From assembly GCA_963791995.1 (NCBI GenBank), contig CAWBUQ010000005.1, positions 124,001 to 188,000 on the forward strand: DNA of 64,000 bases. The letters run 5' to 3'. This document shows, piece after piece, positions 36,066 through 44,966 of this stretch. The position numbers were made by a program, and so were the translations under genes. The DNA is from Bog-473 sp963791995. Its GTDB lineage: Bacteria > Actinomycetota > Acidimicrobiia > Acidimicrobiales > RAAP-2. Under the pieces are notes generated by a model. That model was not told where the DNA came from. It saw nothing but the letters and a program-made list of their open reading frames with translations, and made no database searches. Positions within the stretch are counted from its first letter, which is position 1, and each line of letters starts with the position of its first letter.

Positions 36066-37294
36066 GTGTCCCGGAAGGTTGAAGCGCTGTGAAAACTGGA
36101 TCATGCGCCGGCGTTGATGGCGGTGCAGTAGCCAGCGAGGCGCTCGAAGATCTCTTCGGCGGTCCTGGTCCACACGAACGGGCGTGGGTTCTGGTTCCAG
36201 GTGGCGGCCCAGTCCAAGATGTCGGCAGCGAGTTCTTTGACGTTGCGATGCGCCGAACGCTTCAGTTTCTTGGTGGTGAGCGCAGAGAACCACCGTTCGA
36301 CGAGGTTCATCCACGACCCGTAGGTCGGGGTGAAGTGGAAGTGGAACCGGCGGTGGCGAAGCAGCCAGCGGTGGACCTGGGGAGTCTTGTGGGTCTGAAG
36401 GTTGTCGAGGATCACGTGCACGTCGAGCTCTTTGGGGACCTCACGATTGACCTTGTTCAAGAAGGCGATGAAGTCCGCACTGGTGTGGGACTTGCGGATG
36501 TCGGTGATCACGGTCCCCGTCGCCACGTTGAGGGCAGCGAAGAGGTCACAGGTGCCGTTGCGCTCGTAGTCGTGGGTGGCCCTCGCCGGTGTGGTGGGCA
36601 GCATGGGCAGGGTCGGGGCGGTGCGGTTGAGCGCTTGGATCTGGGGTTTCTCGTCGACGGCGAACACCGCCGCGGCGACGGGCGGGCTCAGGTAGAGCGC
36701 GACGAGGTCGCGGATCTTCTCGACGAAGTCGGGGTCGGGCGAGACCTTGAAAGAGTCCTCGCGCCACGGCTTGAGCCCGAAGGCCCGCCAGATCTCCCTC
36801 ACCGTGGTGTGGCTGATCCCGTGCTTGGCCGCCAGCGTGCGCGTCGACCAGTGGGTGGCGTCGGGCGGTGCACTCTCGAGCGTCTCGACCACGACCGCTT
36901 CGATCACCTCGTCACCGATCGTGCGCGCCGCTCCCGGACGAGGGGCGTCGACGAGGCCGTCGAGGCGACCCTCGGCGAAGCGGTTGCGCCACTTGCTCAC
37001 CGTCACCGGATTGCAGCCCAGCTCGGCTGCGATCTCGGCGTGGGTGGCTCTTCCCGCCGCGCAGGCCAGCACGATCTTGGATCGCAAGGCCAACGCTTGG
37101 GAGGACGAATGCCGGCGCGCCCAGCGCTCGAGCGTGGCGCGTTCGTCCACGCTCAGGTTGATCTCGACGGTGGGGCGTCCTCTTCGGGCCATGGCGTTCC
37201 TCCGATGTTGGCGTACAACACCGGACCAACGCGGCCCAACTCAGAAAATTCCCGTTCAGCCAAGATTTCTTGGCAGATCAACCTTCCGGGTCAC
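36066..37294. mobile_element. IS630-family insertion sequence, complete (1229 bp)
   Basis: The terminal inverted repeats are GTGTCCCGGAAGGTTGA at the left and, reverse-complemented, GTGACCCGGAAGGTTGA at the right (one mismatch). TA is present on both sides (36064-36065 and 37295-37296), the usual IS630 target duplication. One intact transposase fills it. It interrupts the element's integrase. Confidence 0.9.
36101..37192 (-). CDS. IS630 family transposase, intact
   Basis: 363 residues. The N-terminal HTH regions are HAEIAAELGCNPVTVSKWRNRF and TLAAKHGISHTTVREIWRAFG. The DDE catalytic residues are in VFAVDEKPQ (first Asp), VHVILDNLQTHKTP (second Asp) and SWMNLVERWFSAL (Glu). It moves by cut-and-paste into TA dinucleotides. 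Clean ends and an unbroken frame suggest recent insertion. A related C-terminal fragment lies at 43387-43714. Confidence 0.9.
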   Translation of the reverse strand: MARRGRPTVEINLSVDERATLERWARRHSSSQALALRSKIVLACAAGRATHAEIAAELGCNPVTVSKWRNRFAEGRLDGLVDAPRPGAARTIGDEVIEAVVVETLESAPPDATHWSTRTLAAKHGISHTTVREIWRAFGLKPWREDSFKVSPDPDFVEKIRDLVALYLSPPVAAAVFAVDEKPQIQALNRTAPTLPMLPTTPARATHDYERNGTCDLFAALNVATGTVITDIRKSHTSADFIAFLNKVNREVPKELDVHVILDNLQTHKTPQVHRWLLRHRRFHFHFTPTYGSWMNLVERWFSALTTKKLKRSAHRNVKELAADILDWAATWNQNPRPFVWTRTAEEIFERLAGYCTAINAGA

Positions 37295-37402
37295 TAGCGC
37301 TGTAGGAACCACAGACCTTGCTGACAGGGTCCACCACTGAATAAAGCCTCCCGGGCGAGTGTGGAGCTGTTCACACACCCACGCTCACCAAGGAGGCTTC
37401 AG

Positions 37403-37771
37403 ATGCACCGTAACGCCCGCCTAACCCCAGCTGGTCGACTCTTGCTCTGCCAGCGCACCGAGGCCGGCTGGCCCGTTGCCCACGCCGCAGCGGCCATGGG
37501 TATTTCACGCGATCGCGCCTACGTCTGGTGGCGTCGCTACCAAGAAGAGGGGCTGAGTGGGCTCGAGGACCGCTCCAGCAGACCGCACCGGTGCCCCCGA
37601 CAGACTCGCCCGGCGCTCGAGCGCCGCATCCTCACGTTGCGCCAGAGCAAAGGGCTCGGTCCGGCACGCATCGCCGGCATCGTCGGGCGCCCAGCCTCGA
37701 CGGTGCACCGGGTCTTGGTGCGTCAAGGGCTCAATCGTCTCGACCACCTGGACCGATCCATCCGGGGCTGA
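37403..37771 (+). pseudogene. IS481-type transposase, N-terminal fragment
   Basis: ATG 37403 follows AAGGAGG. The sequence NARLTPAGRLLLCQR, AAAAMGISRDRAYVWWRRYQ, DRSSRPHRCPRQT and ARIAGIVGRPASTVHRVLVR is the two-HTH N-terminal part of IS481 transposases. It stops after LDRSIRG, about 122 residues in. The DDE integrase-core domain is missing and the sequence changes abruptly to a methylase fragment. It is therefore a truncated, inactive copy. Confidence 0.8.
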
Positions 37772-37783
37772 CCGAGGCTGATT

Positions 37784-38250
37784 TGAAGGCGCGGCTTCGA
37801 GAGACCTCCGGGTCCGGCAAGTCGCCCGACGAATGGGCCACCCCCAAGGAAATCGTGGTGCGCGCCACGGACTTCTTCGACGGCACGATCGACACTGACC
37901 CGGCATCGAATCAGGGAACTCCTCGTGTTCCAGCGTCGGTGCGCTACACCGCCGAGGAAGACGCCTTGTCGCAGATTTGGAAGGGGCGCGTCTTTTGCAA
38001 ACCTCCTTACCGGCGACAGCGTGTCCTGCATGAGTGGGTCACTAAAGCGCGGCTTGAGTACGACGTGGCGAGGTCTCCGAAATGCTGTTGCCCGTCCCCG
38101 CTCAGACCGAGAAGGCATGGTTCGCCAACATGCGGGTTCCTTTCGCCATGCAACCGCCGCGACCGATCCCGTTCGCCAACGGTTTGGGCAACCCACGGCG
38201 GCCTCGACGAAGATGGTTGGCGTCATGGGTGTTCCTGATTCGGCCAACGA
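37784..38250 (+). pseudogene. Phage-type N-6-adenine DNA methyltransferase (Dam) fragment
   Basis: The reading KSPDEWATPKEIVVRATDFF, TIDTDPASNQGTPRVP and ALSQIWKGRVFCKPPYRRQ fits phage Dam (PF05869), whose motif IV is usually NPPY; here it is KPPY. After a frame change near 38085 VLLPVPAQTEKAWFANM and PPRPIPFANGL follow. The 5-prime end is cut by the IS481 remnant and the 3-prime end is frayed. It once methylated adenine in element DNA; now probably inactive. Confidence 0.6.
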
Positions 38251-38284
38251 AGACACGCGACGCATGGGATCAATTCGTTGGGCG

Positions 38285-39385
38285 ATGTCCCCCCGTCGCA
38301 TCAGGCTCGCGAGTTGGTGGAAACCGAACGAACGGGAGGCCGACCAGAAGGGAGAGCTGCTCTCGGTCCCCATTTCGCTGAGTCTCCTGTGGCTGGTGCT
38401 GGCGGTACTCACGGTTCTTGAGGCGGGCAATGACCTCTTCGGCCTTGCAGGTCCAAACTGGCTCTATGACGACTGGGTCCACAATGCAGTTCTCGGTATC
38501 TGCGCCCTGCTTGTCCTCGGCCGTGCCAGCTTTGAACCTGTTGCACGCCGGGCCTGGCTGGCGTTTGGATCCGCGCTGGCTCTCTGGTTCCTTGGGAGCG
38601 CCGCGTGGAGCGTGACCTACGGCGGGCGAGTCAACGTTCCCTATCCCACGTTCGCAGACATCCTGTGGTTGGCCTGGTACCCGCTCGTCGCCGTCGGCAT
38701 GTTTTACTTAATCCGGCTGCGCGTTCCTCGCTTCGAGCTCCATCGTTGGATGGACGGGATTGCTGTGACCTTGCTAGTGCTGGCGGCTGGGTTCGCCCTG
38801 GTGATTCAACCCGTCGCGGAGCACAAGACGGTCGGGGCGCTGGCAACTGTCGTCGCCTTCATCTATCCGGTTCTCGACCTGCTGCTCATCGGAGCGGTGC
38901 TCGGCGTTTATGGCTTGCTTGGCTGGCGTCCAGAGAGAATGTGGATCCTGATCGGCTTGGCCATCCTCAGCACATCGATAGCCGACGCCGCCTTTGCAGT
39001 GCAGGAGGCCCAGACTCGAGCTGTCGTGTCTGGAAATCGCTATGACTTCGTGTGGACGGCGGGCGCACTGCTGATCGCCCTGGCGGCTTGGACCCAGGCG
39101 CCGGATGAAGAATCGGATCCGGAGACGGTCACGGGGATGCGGGCGGTCGCTCTCGCCCTCTTTGCGCAGGCTCTGGCCGTCGGGATTCAGACGTATGCAG
39201 TCTTCAGAGAGGTTGGGAGGAGTGAGCGGATCGTGACAATTGTGGTGCTCGTGGTGGCTTCTATCCAGATCGTCCTCACCCGACCGCGGACGGGTCTAGG
39301 TGAGAGTCATCAACTGACCGAAGGCGAGGAGTCGATAGCGCTCAAGCACCATCCCTCGTCAAAGAGTGATAGGCAGCGGTCATAG
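38285..39385 (+). CDS. Multi-pass membrane protein resembling a GGDEF sensor domain without GGDEF
   Basis: About 365 residues with 8-9 predicted membrane segments (SLSLLWLVLAVLTVL, AVLGICALLVLG, TFADILWLAWYPLVAVGMFYL, IAVTLLVLAAGFALVI, VVAFIYPVLDLLLIGAVLG). The pattern ADILWLAWYPL...YPVLDLLLIG...ADAAFA resembles the N-terminal sensor of many actinobacterial diguanylate cyclases. It ends with a short polar tail instead of a catalytic domain. The start is uncertain (38264 or 38285). Possibly a truncated sensor or a stand-alone receptor; located in element cargo. Confidence 0.55.
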   Translation: MSPRRIRLASWWKPNEREADQKGELLSVPISLSLLWLVLAVLTVLEAGNDLFGLAGPNWLYDDWVHNAVLGICALLVLGRASFEPVARRAWLAFGSALALWFLGSAAWSVTYGGRVNVPYPTFADILWLAWYPLVAVGMFYLIRLRVPRFELHRWMDGIAVTLLVLAAGFALVIQPVAEHKTVGALATVVAFIYPVLDLLLIGAVLGVYGLLGWRPERMWILIGLAILSTSIADAAFAVQEAQTRAVVSGNRYDFVWTAGALLIALAAWTQAPDEESDPETVTGMRAVALALFAQALAVGIQTYAVFREVGRSERIVTIVVLVVASIQIVLTRPRTGLGESHQLTEGEESIALKHHPSSKSDRQRS

Positions 39386-39392
39386 ACAGTCT

Positions 39393-40530
39393 CTAGGTCG
39401 CCTTCGGGCTTTCCAGCACATTGCTTTCCAATAAGCCAAGACCATCGGACGGCACAATGATCGAATTATGATTGGGCGTCTCCTGACCCAATATGCCGCC
39501 GGGCGGCAATGGCGCCCCGTCGTTCTGCGACTCGGTTGCCTCACCGGCGAGGGCGAACGACAGGAGTGTGGCGGCGGCGTATGTAGGCGGTGTCTTCCCG
39601 TCGGGTTGTGGCATCACCATCAGATGGAGCAAGCCACCGAACGAGTTAGAGGTGTAGTGCGTCGCGGCGCCACAGGATGGATCGCTGCAGAGCGCAACCG
39701 GATGCACCTTGCCACCGTCCTGCCAGACGAAGTCGATGCCCTCTTGCTCGCCCACAATTCTGCGGGAGATCTCAAGCCGACGCGTGCCATTCGACGTGTC
39801 GATGGACCACACTTGGTGAACGTTGCCGATCGTGCCAGCCAGGTAGACGCGACCCCGGTAGAACCCGCCGCCATCAACGCCGGACGAGGGGACAGCCTTC
39901 TTCAGGGTCGTAACGGGCTTGATTGCAGCGTGGGTCGGCCATGAGTGGGAAGCTGAGATGTCGGCCATGTCGTAGGCCAAGAGGTTGTTGCCCGAGGAAG
40001 TCCACAGCAGCTTGCCATTCGGAGAGACGGCGGCCCACATGGCCTTCTTGATGGTGGCCGGGTCCAGCTTCACTTCGAACTCCCAGGCCAACGTGACCGG
40101 GTCCGCGACGCAAATCGCCCCCGTGTTTGCGCAGTTGGTTCCGTTGTAGCGCTCCATGGGGAGAAGTACTCCGGTATCTTTGGAGTAGGCGATGGCCCCG
40201 ATGTGGTTGTACTCGTCGCGGGCGGCGACGGCCGCCGGAATGTACGGCGTGGTGCCTGCGATCTGGGTCAACGAGCTGTCGGTCTTGAACAGCCCGTTGT
40301 CGACGCCGTCGAAAAAGAAGTTCCCGTGATCGTCCTCGGTCATCCCCTGGTAGTAGAAGATTCGCAGGGACGTGGTCGACACCAGGTGCCAGCGGCCCGG
40401 GTCCTTCTGCACGGTCGCGGCACCTGATGCCGATGCGGAGGAATACGGTTGCCCCGAGCACTGCCACGACTATCGCCGCCGCACAGCGCAAGAGGATCTG
40501 CATTCCCCGTTTTCTCGAAAGCTCTCTCAT
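39393..40530 (-). CDS. Secreted beta-propeller-like protein (frame break near 40440)
   Basis: ATG 40530 starts MRELSRKRGMQILLRCAAAIVVAV, a signal peptide. After a one-base change near 40440 the mature part begins SSASASGAATVQKDPG. Repeated strand motifs (GNFFFDGVDNGLFKTD, NGKLLWTSSGNNLLAYD, GVDGGGFYRGRVYLAGT) suggest a propeller. The end has Pro/Gly-rich HNSIIVPSDGLG. No enzyme motif is seen. It is probably exported and binds or organises surface material; unknown family. Confidence 0.55.
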
Positions 40531-40899
40531 TAGAAATCGATCTTTCCCCGAGTGCTGGTTTCCCAATTGCTGGCATTCTTCTCGAATTCACATCCGCCGA
40601 GAGGCCCCGGTGGTGCCTTTAGGATGCGTGATGCCCTGTGGCGCGACGCCGCCGTGGGTCCGCTGTTTGAGCCTCATCCTGTCGATCACGCCTTCACCCC
40701 TTTTCGGAGATCGTCAACGTCACTGCCACCCGGCGATTCGCATAGATCTGAGTGCTCTGGAATAGCCGTGAACCGACACGGGCTTGGCCTGATCGGCGGT
40801 GACGTATGTCGGGGCGCGATGTCGTTGACAACGGACGGCACTCTCCTGATTGACCTACTTCAGTTTGGCCCGTAGTACAACCTGTTTTGGCAGCACGCG

Positions 40900-40937
40900 A
40901 AGCGGCCCCGCGGACGGAAGAGGACGCAGGGCCGCTT
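40900..40937. repeat. Inverted repeat AAGCGGCCC / GGGCCGCTT
   Basis: AAGCGGCCC at 40900-40908 is complementary to GGGCCGCTT at 40929-40937 with a 20-base loop. It could end a transcript, but there is no adjacent gene end and no T-run. Confidence 0.4.
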
Positions 40938-41108
40938 CCTTGCGCCGTGCTCGCCCCAGGTGGGTCGTCGGCGTTGAACACGGTTGTGACGCCCGCCGAG
41001 CGGTCCCAGTGCCCCGTGACTGACGAAGTACGGCTCGGCGGGCGTGTCTCACAGCTACCCCTTGTCGGGTCGCCCAAACTGGAAGATGCATAAGACTATT
41101 GGAAGAAA

Positions 41109-41143
41109 GTCAGCTACCAAGGGAAGGTCAGCTACCAAGGGAA
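41109..41143. repeat. 18-bp tandem duplication
   Basis: GTCAGCTACCAAGGGAA occurs at 41109-41125 and 41127-41143, separated by one base. It lies 300 bp upstream of the GYW-repeat gene. No function is evident. Confidence 0.6.
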
Positions 41144-41442
41144 CGACGGACCAGAGCGCGTGTTCTGAAAGAAGGCGCGCCTGGTCGTAAGTAGTCGTAG
41201 TCGTTCTGACTAGGAGCGTCCGCACCGAGGTCTCTCCTCACGCCTGCACAGATTGGTTAAACAAGCCGCGCGTACTGAACGTTATGCGGACCGCGACTGG
41301 CGAAGCACTCGACGTCATCCGCTGCACCAGCCGGCCGCGATTGAACCACCGCCCACACGGGTACATGTACTCATGTCAACTAAGGCTGGTTTTGAATTGG
41401 ATTCACCTCGTTGAGGGGCGACGATCCACTTGGGAGGAAGCC

Positions 41443-42528
41443 ATGAAGTGGTTACGACGAATTGGTGTTGCAGCGGTCGCCGTTCTGGGCATGGCGACCA
41501 TGCCGCTCATCGGCGGAGCATCGGCTGGGGCGGCGATCCCGTCGTCAGCGTTGGTCGCCACGCCGTACCTCGCCTCAGTTGCCATGGCGCCTACCCCGGG
41601 AGGCAATGGCTATTGGATGGTGGGCCTCGACGGCGGTGTCTTCTCGTTCGGCGATGCGACCTACTACGGGTCGCTTCCGGGCTTGGGCATAAGAGTGAAT
41701 GACATCGTGGGAATCGCCTCGACCTCGGACGGGCGCGGGTATTGGCTGCTCGGTGCCGACGGCGGTGTGTTCGCATTCGGTGACGCCACGTACCACGGCT
41801 CACTGCCCGGCGTGCTCGGAGGGCCTGCTCCCAACCCGATGACTTCCATCGTGCGGACCCCAGATGGCCTTGGCTACTGGATCGTCGGCACCGATGGCGG
41901 AGTGTTCACCTTCGGTGATGCCGGGTTCTATGGTTCATTGCCTGGCATCAACGTCGCTCCGCAAAATGCTCGCGTGGCGGATTCAGTAGTCTTTCACGCA
42001 TACGCCGCTTCGCAGGACGTCTTCTTGGCGCCCACCCCCGACGGCCATGGTTACTGGATGGCTGATTCGGCGGGTGACGTCTTCAGCTTCGGGAACGCGC
42101 AGTTCCACGGCTCCTTGCCCGGCCTGCTCGGTCCATTCGCAAAGCCCTCGGCTCATGATGTCGTGACCGGCCATCAGGCTACGGTTCCCATCACCGGGTT
42201 TGCCGCCACCGGTGACGGTGGCGGTTACTGGATGGCGGCCACCGACGGCAGCATCTACACCTTTGGCGATGCCGCCAACTACGGATCGCTCCCGGCCCTC
42301 GGGCTCACCGCGCCGCCTGTCGTGGTCTATGGCTACAGCCCGCCCTCGACGGTCGGGCTCAGTATTCCGTTGGCCAACATCTCAAGCCTCGTGCGGACGC
42401 CAGACGGCGGGGGATACTGGCTCACCTCACTCAACGGCGGAGTCTTCAGCTTCGGTGATGCCCAGTTCCATGGCTCGGTTCCCGGTGTGCCGTCCTCGAT
42501 CGATGGCGTGGCTGGGTTGGCTCCCTAA
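41443..42528 (+). CDS. Secreted protein of six GYW..DGG..FGDA repeats
   Basis: ATG 41443 follows GGGAGGAAG. A signal peptide (MKWLRRIGVAAVAVLGMATM...ASAGAA) precedes about six repeats of GYW-(M/L/I)-x-G/A-x-DGG-(V/I)-F/Y-(S/A/T)-FGDA-x-(F/Y)-(H/Y)-GS-(L/V)-PG. Each is preceded by a PTPDG/RTPDG turn. Such repeats form a small propeller-like wall-associated module that, in actinobacteria, often accompanies peptidoglycan or esterase domains; here there is none. It should be exported and act by binding. The frame is intact. Spacing between repeats is irregular, with inserts after repeats 3 and 5. Confidence 0.75.
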   Translation: MKWLRRIGVAAVAVLGMATMPLIGGASAGAAIPSSALVATPYLASVAMAPTPGGNGYWMVGLDGGVFSFGDATYYGSLPGLGIRVNDIVGIASTSDGRGYWLLGADGGVFAFGDATYHGSLPGVLGGPAPNPMTSIVRTPDGLGYWIVGTDGGVFTFGDAGFYGSLPGINVAPQNARVADSVVFHAYAASQDVFLAPTPDGHGYWMADSAGDVFSFGNAQFHGSLPGLLGPFAKPSAHDVVTGHQATVPITGFAATGDGGGYWMAATDGSIYTFGDAANYGSLPALGLTAPPVVVYGYSPPSTVGLSIPLANISSLVRTPDGGGYWLTSLNGGVFSFGDAQFHGSVPGVPSSIDGVAGLAP

Positions 42529-43057
42529 TGAGTAACAGGGGTGAGACGTCCGCGGTAACGACAATGCGCTGACCGAGGAGTTGATCGTCGGGCGAATGGA
42601 AGCCCGACGGCGCGCATCTCTTTCTCGGGACACGGCCAGCGCGAGTACTGCGAGTAACGGCGCAAACCGTCGCGCCCGGTTGGCCTCTCTCGCGGTCGAA
42701 ACCTCGATGGACCAACGGGGCCTTTCCTTGAGTGGGTTTACTCGCATGGTAAGGCGGAATTTTGAAGCCGATAGCGATTCGGTTAAGACCTTGGCTGGTC
42801 ATGCGCGCCTTTTCTCAACTGCGATCCCTGATACGAGCCTCGAGCCTCAACGACAGTGTCACTTGATGGATCCCCGCGGAGACATCTTCGGCGGTTTATG
42901 GCCGCTCCGCAGCTCAGTCCTAAACGCGCACTGTCTTCGACTGAGCCAAGACATTTCCGTCTGCGTCGAGCGCGACGGCCGCGGCATAATTCGTATCGAC
43001 GGCGACGGGTAGGGCCGTCTCGAATCCGGTGCGGGCTACCGTGGCTGCGAGCTGCAT
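42529..43057. other. 529-bp gap without a supportable gene
   Basis: No frame shows a start with ribosome-binding site or a recognisable protein. It lies between the GYW-repeat gene and an IS21 remnant and is probably decayed mobile-element DNA. Confidence 0.4.
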
Positions 43058-43319
43058 CGTCATGACGACGAACCTCGGCGTGAGTTCGTTGGGGGAAGAT
43101 CTTCGACGACCCGATGGTCGCCGCCGCCATGCTCGGTCGCCTGCTGCACCGCAGCGTCGTGTTCAACATCGACGGCGAGAGCTACCGGATGCGCTCCATC
43201 GGACTCGCACCGAAGGCATCCGGAAGGGGGTGTCGAAGGTCAAGGAGTGGCCTCAGACCACACAACTCACCGGGTCATTCACTGGGGAATTTCGATGATC
43301 GCCCCTGGGGAGTTTCGAA
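43058..43319 (+). pseudogene. istB: IS21 helper ATPase (istB) C-terminal remnant with terminal repeats
   Basis: Across a frame change the reading TNLGVSS.GEIFDDPMVAAAMLGRLL and SVVFNIDGESYRMR matches the C-terminal end of IstB. About 70 residues remain. It is followed by the IS end, where GGGGAATTTC (43284-43293) and GGGGAGTTTC (43307-43316) form the multiple terminal repeats typical of IS21. The rest of istB and istA of this copy is absent. Confidence 0.65.
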
Positions 43320-43386
43320 ATCGGCGGCGCGTCTGCCCTCGAGCTTCGCCAGCACCTCAAAATCAAACAACACGGACTGACAGACA

Positions 43387-43714
43387 TCGTGCCACCACCG
43401 TCGTCGACAACGTCTCGACGCACAAGACCCCCGAGATCAAGCGCTGGTTGGTGCGCCACCCGCGCTTTCACCTGCACTTCACACCCACCTACAGCTCGTG
43501 GATCAACCTCATCGAGCGCTGGTTCGCCGAGCTGACCACCAAGTGGCTACGCCGGGGGACCCATCGCTCGACCAAGGAGCTCGAAGCCTCCATCACCACA
43601 TGGGTCGGACACTGGAATGACGACCCCAAGCCCTTCGTCTGGCACAAAAGCGCTGACGAGATCCTCGAGACGCTCGCGGGCTACTGCATGCGGATCTCTG
43701 ACTCAGGTCATTAG
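43387..43714 (+). pseudogene. IS630 transposase C-terminal fragment
   Basis: TTVVDNVSTHKTPEIKRWL carries the second catalytic Asp and SWINLIERWFAELT the Glu; the rest matches the end of IS630 transposases, including the intact one at 36101-37192, with about 55 percent identity by eye. The N-terminal half with the first Asp is missing. Inactive. Confidence 0.8.
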
Positions 43715-43753
43715 CTCGACTTGCTTAGCTTAGCGTTTCGGGGGAAAGTCCGA

Positions 43754-44860
43754 TTATGTGGTGCAAGTGGGCGCACTGCCTACGAGAAGGTCCTGGCTCC
43801 AACCTTTGAGTGTGGCAGGAGTGTCACCGGTGAAACCGAGATTCTGAGCGGTCTTCGGCCAGAACTCGATCGAGTTGGCATGCTCGGCCACCGCCACGGC
43901 AACTGCCTGGCAGGCCACAGTCCCGGTGGTGGCCGGTGAGTTCATCTGGAAGGCCACGGCGGTATTGCTCGGGTCCGCCGCGTAGAGGCTGTTGATCTCG
44001 TTGTAGACAAAGGACCCGCTTTGGCTCGCGTCGAGGGCGTTGTTGCCCAGGATGCACCAGGGACCGCTCGAGGCAAGGGAATCGGCGCAACGCTCCATGA
44101 CCTCCGCAGTCACTGAGTCGTCGATACCCCTCTGCCCGGACGCCGAGATCGTGGTGAACGAACTGAACGGGTAGTAGATCGCCGTGTGATACCAGGGGGC
44201 GTAGTCGTTCAACGCGCCATCGAGGCAAGATTGCTGCGCTGCGTCGGTCCATCCGTCAGCTAACAGGACCGAGGTCACGTCGGGGGTTGCTGCCATGATC
44301 ATCGGCTCGTCCGTGAGCGACGCACACGACGCCACCACCACCTCGTTGATAAGTGGATTGTTGTCATAGCGCTGGGCGAGTGCCGACTGCAGTGCGGCCC
44401 AGGCGGCGCGGTAGTCGGGTTTCCACCACTGTCCCACCGTGGCTGGTTGGTTGTTCACATCAGTCGAGATCGGCATCCCATCCATCGTCTTGGCCCACTG
44501 GGGAGCGTCGTTAGCAGCCCACACGCGGAGCTTGACCCCAAGAGTGGCTCCGGGATGGGCACTGTTATAGGCAGAGACCGCGGCCAGGTCCGCGTCGAGC
44601 GTCGAGAAGTCGAAAATTCCCGGACTGGGTTCGAGCTGTGACCAGGACACGTCAACCACCGTCCCTATCAAGCCCGGCGAGCTTGCCGCCACTTCGGAGA
44701 GATCAATCACGGGGTACGGCTGAGCGAGATGAAAGTAGGTCTCACTGCCTTTGTTTACGATCCCTGAGAGCAGGGGCTTGTAGCCCGGTTCAGTGGGGGT
44801 GCAGGCGGCGATCACGACGCCCGTCAGCACCACGAGACCGGCGAGTGCGAGACGACGCAT
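43754..44860 (-). CDS. TIM-barrel glycoside-hydrolase-like lipoprotein
   Basis: ATG 44860 (MRRLALAGLVVLTGVVIAAC) gives a lipobox signal with Cys at residue 20, after AAAGGA. The mature protein has a pattern seen in GH42/GH-A-like barrels: VDVSWSQLEPSPGIFDFSTL, LGVKLRVWAANDAPQW, INEVVVASCASLTDEPM and VYNEINSLYA. No clear acid/nucleophile Glu pair can be fixed by eye. It is likely surface-anchored and acts on a polysaccharide, or is a catalytically weak relative. It is 106 bp downstream of the SGNH hydrolase gene on the same strand. Confidence 0.65.
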   Translation of the reverse strand: MRRLALAGLVVLTGVVIAACTPTEPGYKPLLSGIVNKGSETYFHLAQPYPVIDLSEVAASSPGLIGTVVDVSWSQLEPSPGIFDFSTLDADLAAVSAYNSAHPGATLGVKLRVWAANDAPQWAKTMDGMPISTDVNNQPATVGQWWKPDYRAAWAALQSALAQRYDNNPLINEVVVASCASLTDEPMIMAATPDVTSVLLADGWTDAAQQSCLDGALNDYAPWYHTAIYYPFSSFTTISASGQRGIDDSVTAEVMERCADSLASSGPWCILGNNALDASQSGSFVYNEINSLYAADPSNTAVAFQMNSPATTGTVACQAVAVAVAEHANSIEFWPKTAQNLGFTGDTPATLKGWSQDLLVGSAPTCTT

Positions 44861-44966
44861 GGCAATGCGTCCTTTCTGGACCGAGCCGAAACCTATTTGG
44901 CCCGGCGACTCTTGGGCAGCGACGTTCAATGCTTTTGTCAGGTGACTGTTTGCCGAGGCAACGCTG

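Larger units (their letters stand above)
40531..41442. other. 912-bp gap between divergent secreted-protein genes, no gene seen
   Basis: Open frames here are short and lack codon-position bias or ribosome-binding sites. The gap contains a 9-bp inverted repeat at 40900-40937, an 18-bp tandem duplication at 41109-41143, and the promoter region of the GYW-repeat gene. Confidence 0.5.
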
